DNA of 17,483 bases. Origin: Fidelibacterota bacterium. GTDB taxonomy: Bacteria > Pseudomonadota > Alphaproteobacteria > Rhodospirillales > Rhodospirillaceae. The notes below the pieces were generated by a model, which did no database searches, had not been told where the DNA came from, and saw nothing but the letters and a program-made list of their open reading frames with translations. The position numbers and the translations under genes were made by a program. The stretch is taken from the NCBI GenBank assembly GCA_947473445.1, contig CANJEU010000009.1, forward strand, positions 1-17,483, in the 5' to 3' direction. Each line of letters starts with the position of its first letter. The first letter of the stretch is position 1. This document shows positions 1-5,773 of the stretch, piece after piece.

Positions 1-725
1 AGTCCCTGAACAAAATCCCCGTAGACGTCCACCACGTCGAGTCCGCCGGCAAGCTTGATCAGGGCCACGAATTCCTGCGGCAAGGTAAAACGTTCGCGGG
101 CGCGATCACGGAACTCGGATACGTTTCCGTTCTCGGTCACGCGCAGGATGGTTTCCACTTCGGCAATCTGCGTGAGCATATCGGGCACGGGATCATTCAC
201 CGCCCAGATGATCTCGACCTTCGTCCCGTCGCGTTCGCCCTCATATTTATGTCGGCCGTAGCTCCACATTGAGCAGTCGCGCGGGTGGGTGACTTCAAAG
301 AGGTAGATACCGCCTTTATTGAGATTCGCGCTTACGGTGCGAAAGTGATCGACCAGGTCATCGCCGGCCGAGAGGCAATCGATGCTATCGTACATGGTGA
401 TGATGGCGTCGACAGGCGCGGGCAGCGAGAACCCGCGCATATCAGCGGCAATCCATTCGGCCGAAATGCCAAGGGCTTCGGCTTCCTTGCGCGCGAAGTC
501 GATCATCTCCGGACGAAGATCGAGCCCTGTGGCGCGCACGCCCTTCTCTACGAAGGCGCGCACGTGATAGCCGGGCCCGCAGGCGATTTCGAGAACAGAC
601 GACAATGGCCGGCCGTTGAGCCGTGCATATTCGTCCATGATAAATTTAACTTCGGGTTCGATATCACGGCGGAAGGCGATGTCGTAGTATGCCGCCCGCG
701 CATAGACCTGATTGAACTCGGCCAC
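1..725 (-). CDS. Class I SAM-dependent methyltransferase (3' end cut by window edge)
   Basis: The reverse strand reads an open frame of 241 residues from a GTG at 725 to the left edge without a stop. Residues 44-54 (VLEIACGPGYH) are motif I, the SAM-binding glycine loop of class I methyltransferases. The acidic residue at the end of strand 2 is D69 in GLDLRPEMIDFAR, and D95-M96 and the TMYDSIDCL stretch (110-118) fit motifs II and III. The C-terminal LPQEFVALIKLAGG...VYGDF is the usual closing helix and strand pair, so probably only about 10 residues are missing. The substrate cannot be read from sequence. The GTG is chosen because the family-like VAEFNQVYARAAYYD begins there and an AGGGG lies about 9 bases upstream. 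The same frame is open back to an ATG at 986, but those 87 extra residues are not protein-like. It lies 300 bp downstream of the membrane-protein gene on the same strand. Confidence 0.85.
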   Translation of the reverse strand, partial: MAEFNQVYARAAYYDIAFRRDIEPEVKFIMDEYARLNGRPLSSVLEIACGPGYHVRAFVEKGVRATGLDLRPEMIDFARKEAEALGISAEWIAADMRGFSLPAPVDAIITMYDSIDCLSAGDDLVDHFRTVSANLNKGGIYLFEVTHPRDCSMWSYGRHKYEGERDGTKVEIIWAVNDPVPDMLTQIAEVETILRVTENGNVSEFRDRARERFTLPQEFVALIKLAGGLDVVDVYGDFVQG

Positions 726-1025
726 GCTGAAAGACCCCTGCTGCGGAGTCCCCCGACCCCTCAATACACCCAATAATGGCGCGCAAAAGCCGAAAATCAA
801 GGATAGCTTTTCGCCCCTCGTGCTTTCGCGGCACGTTGTTTTATCGCCCCGCTTCCAGCCGTCACGCCAAGGGCCGCACCCGCGGGCGCCGAGGACGCCT
901 TTCCGACGGTGGCCGAGGTCGCGCTCGTCTCGGACCGTATGTACCGGGTTCGCTCCTTGAGCGATGGGGTCTGCCCGCCAGGCCATCGCGAGTCGGAGCG
1001 CGCAATGGCCGAGTATATTTAGAAA
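726..1025. other. 300-bp gap between two minus-strand genes; no confident gene
   Basis: No convincing gene lies here. On the plus strand, one frame is open from 807 to the TAG at 1020-1022 and reads GC3-rich, protein-like codons (GAEDAFPTVAEVALVSDRMY and onward). It has no ATG before the Met of DRMY and no ribosome site, so it may be a decayed fragment or chance. An Arg-rich plus-strand frame starting at ATG 776 looks like a shadow. On the minus strand, the 100 codons between the TAG at 1028-1026 and the GTG at 725 are open and in phase with both flanking genes. An imperfect inverted repeat with AAAAGC/GCTTTT arms spans roughly 778-816, and a smaller one at 733-750 covers the ribosome site of the methyltransferase. 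Confidence 0.5.
733..750 (-). promoter_or_regulatory. Small hairpin over the methyltransferase ribosome-binding site
   Basis: In the mRNA sense this reads GACTCC-GCAGCA-GGGGTC. The six-base arms pair with one G-U wobble around a six-base loop. The GGGG of the 3' arm is the likely Shine-Dalgarno sequence for the GTG at 725. A folded hairpin would hide it, which could damp translation. The stem is short, so this may be chance. Confidence 0.3.
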
Positions 1026-2720
1026 CTAGAGCGCGCCCTCAGGGCATACCACCGTGAAGCTCTCGGCGTTTGTCGCAAGGACATAGCCATAGAAACCTGC
1101 GTAACCGCCCCTGAGGTCGATAATATCCGAGACATCAGGCCGGGGCGCGCCCCGCAGCGCCAATCCGACAATCTTTCCATCCGCAGCGAAGTAGATGAAC
1201 CGCGGTTGGCGAACCTTCTCTTCGTCCACGGCCCAACCTTCGACAATGCGGAAGCGAAATTCGCCCGGAATTTCCCGCACGCCATCAACATGCGTTTTAC
1301 AGGAGTGCAGGGTGCCGACGTCGGTTCCAATTTTCGCAATGACGTAATCCCACATTGGATCGGCGAAGATCGAGCCCTCAAGACCGGAAATGCGTTCGGA
1401 CCAAGTTTTTACAGCGTCATATTGCTCGCGTGAGGGCGTGTGAAACACCCAGTTTGCGGCCTTGAGGTCCGGGATGCCCAGTTTGAAGGCGAGCGCGGCT
1501 CGCATCGCGCCGTGGCCCATCGTTGGCCCCTCGTCACCTATCGTGCGCAAGAACTGAGTCGGGAAAAGGACGAGGGCGATGGCGATACTCGTTGCTGCAA
1601 ACATTCGACGCGCATTCGCGCGGCCTTGGTGAATGGCCGCAAGAAGTATGAGAAGACACGCCCACGCGACGAGCGACGGGGTGGCATAGCGGCCGATAAG
1701 CGCCGCATTGGGATTGATCGCTGCACGTCCGTAGGCGGTAAGGAGACACGTGCCTCCCACGTAGGCCAACACCGCCAGCAGTGCGATGAAAAAGGGATCG
1801 ATAAGTGCGCGCATACGCCAAGCGCGGTGCAAGACCAAAACGAGTAACGTGAGAAAGACGACGCACCCAACAACGCCGCCGGTGATGCTGCTGGTGAGAT
1901 ACCCAAAGGGAAAGCCGATGAACGTCGCTGCAAAGATGGCGAAATCGATGGCTGTCGCGACATTTCCTTCGGACGCGGGGAACCCGCGCAACCACAGTAC
2001 GGTGAGGACGACACCGGCGCTCGCCACGATGCCAAGACGGGACCACGCCCATCGTCCGGTCAAAAGACCGACCGCAATCTGCATCCCGATCAGCAGCGGG
2101 AAAACCAGAAGTCCGTTCGCCATGGTGCCCAGCGAAGCCGCCGCCAAGACGACAGCGGCGACAAACCAGCCCGTTCGTGCAGGCTGCACCTGCGCGTTCG
2201 CCATCGCGAAAAAGGCGAGGATGGGCACAAGATAAGCGAGGATGAACTGGCTTTGAAAAGGCGAGTCTACATTCTCCCGTTGCAGCCAGGAGAACGACAA
2301 CGCGGCGATGCCGGCGCAGAGAATAGACCAAAGCTCGCGATCAAGGACGATCTTGCGGGCGATCGCGCAGAGGGCGGCCCAGAGCGCCACGAGCAGAAGG
2401 ATGTTCGCCGCGATCAGGAGCAGGAAGCGCGTTCCGAAGTAGCGCGTGTCGAGCCAAAACAGAATTTTCGAAAGCACGATGCGGTGCTCGTTCCAGAAAT
2501 CCAGGAACTCCCATGGGTTCCCGTCTTCCATAAGCCGGAAGTACCCAAGCAGCGCTCCTTCCCACATGTCGTAAGTGGGCACAGGCGAGTACCCGCGCAG
2601 GGCTCCGATCAGCAACAGAGCGAGAAAAACAGCCGGGATCGCGCTGAGAAAAAGCGGGCGCTCCATCAGACCGGCGATTTTGCGCGGCCAACGCCCCGCG
2701 CCTTTTGAGAGTGATACCAT
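1026..2720 (-). CDS. Polytopic membrane protein with GT-C-like layout, function unknown
   Basis: The product is 564 residues. The start is the ATG at 2720, giving MVSLSKGAGRWPRK, a short basic N-terminus before the first membrane helix; the frame is open further upstream but that part is not protein-like. GGAAAG lies about 8 bases before this ATG. After helix 1 comes a periplasmic-type loop with PVPTYDMWEG and FLDFWNEHRIVLSK, an acidic/aromatic first-loop arrangement seen in GT-C enzymes that use polyprenyl-phosphate sugars. About ten more hydrophobic segments follow to roughly residue 420. The last 120 or so residues are soluble and probably periplasmic. I do not recognise a specific family. 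It lies next to a lipid-linked sugar pathway, so a glycosyltransferase or another envelope role is plausible but inferred. It is transcribed away from the racemase gene. Confidence 0.8.
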   Translation of the reverse strand: MVSLSKGAGRWPRKIAGLMERPLFLSAIPAVFLALLLIGALRGYSPVPTYDMWEGALLGYFRLMEDGNPWEFLDFWNEHRIVLSKILFWLDTRYFGTRFLLLIAANILLLVALWAALCAIARKIVLDRELWSILCAGIAALSFSWLQRENVDSPFQSQFILAYLVPILAFFAMANAQVQPARTGWFVAAVVLAAASLGTMANGLLVFPLLIGMQIAVGLLTGRWAWSRLGIVASAGVVLTVLWLRGFPASEGNVATAIDFAIFAATFIGFPFGYLTSSITGGVVGCVVFLTLLVLVLHRAWRMRALIDPFFIALLAVLAYVGGTCLLTAYGRAAINPNAALIGRYATPSLVAWACLLILLAAIHQGRANARRMFAATSIAIALVLFPTQFLRTIGDEGPTMGHGAMRAALAFKLGIPDLKAANWVFHTPSREQYDAVKTWSERISGLEGSIFADPMWDYVIAKIGTDVGTLHSCKTHVDGVREIPGEFRFRIVEGWAVDEEKVRQPRFIYFAADGKIVGLALRGAPRPDVSDIIDLRGGYAGFYGYVLATNAESFTVVCPEGAL

Positions 2721-2871
2721 AAAAAGAGCTTTCCATTGTCCGAGGGCACTATAGCGGGACCGGCACCACGGCGCGACCGTGCCCATGACCGTGATCGTCA
2801 TGCGATGGAACGAGAAGATGCGCTTTTGTCTCCGTTGGCGTATGGTCCTATCGGGGCTAAAGGGGCGTAGG
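2721..2871. promoter_or_regulatory. Divergent intergenic region with weak promoter-like elements
   Basis: This 151-bp gap separates two divergent starts (2720 minus, 2872 plus), so it should hold promoters in both directions. On the minus strand, TATAGT at 2753-2748 matches five of six bases of a -10 box and would give a leader of about 20 bases; no good -35 is seen at the right distance. On the plus strand, TTGTCT at 2826-2831 and TATCGG at 2849-2854 are 17 bases apart but match the consensus poorly. No operator-like repeat stands out. Confidence 0.35.
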
Positions 2872-3597
2872 ATGAACACCACATTTTTGGGCGTGCTGGG
2901 CGGAATGGGGCCGCTGGCAACGGCCGATTTTCTACGCAAGCTCGTCAAGAAGACACCGGCGGAGGTCGACCAGCAGCACATCCCGGTTCTGCGGTATGGC
3001 GACTGTACGACCCCCGATCGCACGGCCAATGTGATCGGCGCCGGCCCCTCGCCGCTGCCGCAGCTTCTGGCAGGTGTTCGTTTTCTTAATGATCATGGCG
3101 CAAGCGCCATCTGCATTCCCTGCAATAGCGCCCATTGCTGGTATGAAGAGATGCAGGCCGCCTCATCCGTTCCGATGATCCACATCGTCAATGCAAGCGC
3201 GCAGCAGGTCCGAACCAAAAATCCGCAGGCGCGTACTGTGGGCGTGCTCTCCACGTTCGGCACGCACCGCATGGGCCTTTACCGCAAGACGCTCGCGCAG
3301 CACGGTTACGAGGTGGCGTCGCCAACCGACGAAGAATTTGAGACTCTGATCTCGCCCGCCATTGCCATGAATAAAGCCAACCACTGGTCGGAAGCCGAGC
3401 ACCTCTACGACGCCGCCGCGCAGCGGCTGTGGGACCGGGGCGCGGAGATCATTGTGCTCGGTTGCACCGAAATTCCTTTCGGCATGGAACGGCAATGCCG
3501 CACCGCGCCATCAAAATTTGTCGACTCCAATGATGCTCTGGTGGATGCGGTGCTGAATTTCTTTGCCGATGCCCCTGGCGCGCACATCGCCGCGTAA
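2872..3597 (+). CDS. Aspartate/glutamate racemase family protein
   Basis: The product is 241 residues, a normal length for the Asp/Glu racemase superfamily, which interconverts L and D forms of acidic amino acids without cofactor by using two cysteines. The N-terminal VLGGMGPLATADF (8-20) and DRTANVIGAGPSPLPQL (49-65) are family signatures. The two catalytic cysteines are C84 in IPCNSAH and C198 in LGCTEIPF. The enzyme is cytoplasmic. The ATG at 2872 is chosen because the family N-terminus begins here and GGGGCGTAGG precedes it; the frame extends upstream but reads as non-coding. Known members act on aspartate, glutamate or related acids, and sequence alone does not settle which. It ends one base before the start of the SulP transporter gene, which suggests co-transcription. 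Confidence 0.9.
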   Translation: MNTTFLGVLGGMGPLATADFLRKLVKKTPAEVDQQHIPVLRYGDCTTPDRTANVIGAGPSPLPQLLAGVRFLNDHGASAICIPCNSAHCWYEEMQAASSVPMIHIVNASAQQVRTKNPQARTVGVLSTFGTHRMGLYRKTLAQHGYEVASPTDEEFETLISPAIAMNKANHWSEAEHLYDAAAQRLWDRGAEIIVLGCTEIPFGMERQCRTAPSKFVDSNDALVDAVLNFFADAPGAHIAA

Positions 3598-3598
3598 A

Positions 3599-4312
3599 AT
3601 GGCCACCGCCGTACTCCTTCGCCAGACGTCGGCCGGCGTCATCGCCGGTCTATCGGCCGTAATCTACGCCCTGTCTTACGGCGCGTTGATGTTCGCCGGA
3701 CCGCTTTCACCACTGGTCGGCTATGCCATAACGGTGACGCTGATTACCGCCACCATCGGCGCGGTGGCGGGCGCGCTCTCGGACGGGCGCTCGTTCATCG
3801 CCGGCCCGGATTCAAACACCATCACGGTACTCGCGAGCATCCTTGCCGTTCTCGGGACGCTTGAAGGTGTTGACGAGGCGAGCGGACAGATGCGCCTGCA
3901 GCTGGCCCTTGCCGCCATCTCACTGACGTGCGTGTTTTGCGGGCTTACATTTTTCTTCGTCGCGCGCGCGAATCTTTCGCAGCTCGTACGCTACATCCCG
4001 TTTTCGGTCATGGCGGGTTTTTTGGCCGCGACCGGATGGCTAATTGCGAGCGGCGCGCTCAATATTATCGCGGGAATCCCGCTGAGCGTGGCGGGCCTCG
4101 AAGCTTTCTTTGCCAACCCGTGGCGGCCCGAACTGTTGGTCGGGGTCATCATCGCCGTACTTTTATTCGTCTTGTCGCCGCGCGTCTCGGGGGCAGTCCT
4201 TATCCCCGCGGTCATGACGGCGGCGACACTTCTTGTGAACATTGGGCTACGCAGCGCGATGCCTGCGCCGCGGCGCAGTGCGCCCCCGAGACTTGGCTGT
4301 TTGGTAAAATGA
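3599..4312 (+). CDS. SulP/SLC26-family transporter, N-terminal part (frame broken near 4258)
   Basis: This part encodes 237 residues, of which about 220 are SulP membrane domain. They hold the opening helices with SAGVIAGLSAVIYALSYGAL and the helix-10-like half-site region IAGPDSNTITVLAS (68-80) that contributes to anion binding in the family. After A220 the reading frame turns into MPAPRRSAPP and stops at a TGA (4310-4312). The plus-one-phase frame read from 4258 continues as DACAAAQCAPETWLFGKM, as expected of the intact protein. A single missing base at about 4258 would explain this and would join the two parts into one protein of about 714 residues. The ATG at 3599 overlaps nothing and lies one base after the racemase stop; no clear ribosome site is seen. 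SulP proteins move inorganic or carboxylic anions across the inner membrane. Confidence 0.8.
   Translation: MATAVLLRQTSAGVIAGLSAVIYALSYGALMFAGPLSPLVGYAITVTLITATIGAVAGALSDGRSFIAGPDSNTITVLASILAVLGTLEGVDEASGQMRLQLALAAISLTCVFCGLTFFFVARANLSQLVRYIPFSVMAGFLAATGWLIASGALNIIAGIPLSVAGLEAFFANPWRPELLVGVIIAVLLFVLSPRVSGAVLIPAVMTAATLLVNIGLRSAMPAPRRSAPPRLGCLVK
4255..4312 (+). other. Frameshift junction in the SulP gene
   Basis: The upstream frame is correct to the GCG at 4256-4258. The downstream frame is correct from the GAT starting at 4258, so one base is missing relative to an intact gene. The overlap ends in ATGA at 4309-4312 (stop of one frame, possible start of the other). A perfect 16-base palindrome begins five bases after the shift. 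No classical slippery heptamer is visible. Confidence 0.7.
4263..4278. repeat. Perfect 16-bp GC palindrome at the SulP frameshift
   Basis: The sequence CTGCGCCGCGGCGCAG is its own reverse complement. It can fold into a very stable GC hairpin. Its position immediately downstream of the missing base makes a sequencing or replication slip plausible; it could also be a stimulatory structure for frameshifting, though no slippery site accompanies it. Confidence 0.9.
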
Positions 4313-5742
4313 CGGCGCTGCCGTGGGCGCCGCCATGGGAACTGTCGCTTGATCTTGCCGACACCGGATTCCTCTTTGATCATTTGCCGGGCATGCTGGT
4401 CGTGGCCTTCGTGGGCCTTATCACGGCGCTGCTTTCGGTTGCGAGCCTGGAACTGAGCTACCGGCGCGAATTCGATCTCAACAAGATATTGTATCAACAG
4501 GCGGCGGCGTCCGGATTTTCCGCCATCCTCGGCGGATTTGTTCCGGTCCTATCCATCGGAAGATCCCTGCTCAATCAGCGCGCAGGGGGCGGCCGCATTG
4601 GCGGATTGATTGCGGCGCTCTTCTGTCTCGCAACCTTGTTCGGCGCGGGCGCGATGATCTCCTACATCCCCAAGCCTGCGCTGGGCGGCCTTGTCCTGTT
4701 CCTGGGCCTTGGCATGTTGAAACAATGGCTCTGGGACCCCTGGCGGACAGCCTCGCGCATCGAGTTGGCCCAGATCGTGCTGATCCTGCTGCTCGTGGCG
4801 AATTTCGGTTTCATGGTGGGCTTCGCTGCCGGGGTTTTCCTGTCGTGCGCGGTGTTTATCGTCACGTATAGCCGTCTGCCGATCGCAAGCGTTTCAACGA
4901 ACCTTTCGCTCTTCTCGAGCTCGGTCGCGCGATCCGAAGCCGACACGCAGATCTTGCGCGAGCAGGGCGAGAAGGTGTTGCTGTATCGCTTGCGCGGCTA
5001 TGTTTTCTTCGGCTCGGCGAGCAAGATCGACAAAGTTTTCCGCGCGATGCCTGACGAGATCGAAGCCATCATCATCGATTTCTCGAGCGTCAGCGGAATC
5101 GACAGCTCCGCTGTCGGCGTCTTTGAACGTATGCTGCGCCGTCACCAAGCCCGAACGACGAAATTCTACTTGGTTTATGGAGAAGCAACGGAGCGTGCGG
5201 TACGGGCCATTGGCATCGTCAACACAATCGGCCGCGTTGTTTACTGTCAGACCCTGGAAGAGGCCGTTGAACCCGCGGAAGATCACCTCATCGCGGACAA
5301 TGGGAGCGTGCGCGTCCATGCCTCCGCGCTTCAATTCCTGAGCGATTCAGACGGACGGGCGACCTTCCTAGGATACTGCGAGCTGCGAAGAATCGCCGGC
5401 GGCGATGCTTTGTGCCAGGAAGGCGACAGATCAAACGAAGTCTTCTTCCTGGAGAGCGGTGCGCTAGTCGTGTTGAAAGCCACCGGCGATAAACGTGTTC
5501 TTCGCCTCGCCAAATTACACGCGGGTGCGATGGTCGGCGAACTTGCCTTCTACACGGACGAGGCGCGCACCGCCTCTATCGCCGCGGAGGTTGATTCGAC
5601 TGTTTATGTGCTTCGCCGCGAGGCCCTTGTGCAACTGCGGGCTGCGCACCCCGACCTCGCTGCCCTGTTCGATCATATGGTCATCCACAAAGTCTCGCAT
5701 GCGCTTACGCGCGCGAACAAACTTCTGGCGTTGTACCGCTGA
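4309..5742 (+). CDS. SulP/SLC26-family transporter, C-terminal part with STAS and cyclic-nucleotide-binding-like domains
   Basis: Read from the ATG at 4309, this part has 477 residues. Residues 20-190 hold the remaining membrane helices, including the family-typical GGFVPVLSIGRSLLNQRAGG (75-94). Residues 222-325 form a STAS domain with the SGIDSSA site (262-268) typical of anti-sigma-antagonist-like folds. Residues about 350-455 resemble a cNMP-binding (CRP-type) domain with GELAFYTDEARTAS (410-423), which keeps the Glu and Arg of the phosphate-binding cassette, so nucleotide binding is possible. SulP-STAS-cNMP fusions are a known subfamily, and regulation by a cyclic nucleotide or similar ligand is inferred. 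It is most likely not an independent gene but the rest of the frameshifted protein starting at 3599. The ATGA overlap could permit coupled translation of this half. Confidence 0.8.
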   Translation: MTALPWAPPWELSLDLADTGFLFDHLPGMLVVAFVGLITALLSVASLELSYRREFDLNKILYQQAAASGFSAILGGFVPVLSIGRSLLNQRAGGGRIGGLIAALFCLATLFGAGAMISYIPKPALGGLVLFLGLGMLKQWLWDPWRTASRIELAQIVLILLLVANFGFMVGFAAGVFLSCAVFIVTYSRLPIASVSTNLSLFSSSVARSEADTQILREQGEKVLLYRLRGYVFFGSASKIDKVFRAMPDEIEAIIIDFSSVSGIDSSAVGVFERMLRRHQARTTKFYLVYGEATERAVRAIGIVNTIGRVVYCQTLEEAVEPAEDHLIADNGSVRVHASALQFLSDSDGRATFLGYCELRRIAGGDALCQEGDRSNEVFFLESGALVVLKATGDKRVLRLAKLHAGAMVGELAFYTDEARTASIAAEVDSTVYVLRREALVQLRAAHPDLAALFDHMVIHKVSHALTRANKLLALYR

Positions 5743-5773
5743 AGTCCACTCATCGACTGTGTTACGCTCGGAC

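Noticed and set aside
285..776. Plus-strand frame of 163 codons at the left end
   Set aside because: It is antisense to the methyltransferase, whose motif I and other class I motifs are clear on the minus strand.
726..1028. Read-through of the TAG at 1028-1026 to make a membrane protein-methyltransferase fusion
   Set aside because: The 100 intervening codons do not read like protein, and the methyltransferase has its own GTG and ribosome site. Chance openness is likelier in GC-rich DNA.
776..1057. Arg-rich 93-codon plus-strand frame with an ATG at 776
   Set aside because: The composition looks like a frame-shifted reading of GC-rich DNA, there is no ribosome site, and it runs into the 3' end of the convergent membrane-protein gene.
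1534..2331. Minus-strand frame of 265 codons overlapping the membrane-protein gene
   Set aside because: It is rich in Arg, His and Cys without motifs, and it lies out of frame within a gene with clear membrane helices.
4240..4280. Programmed -1 frameshifting in the SulP gene
   Set aside because: A strong hairpin is present, but no X-XXY-YYZ slippery heptamer lies upstream at the required spacing. A plain indel or sequencing error is simpler.
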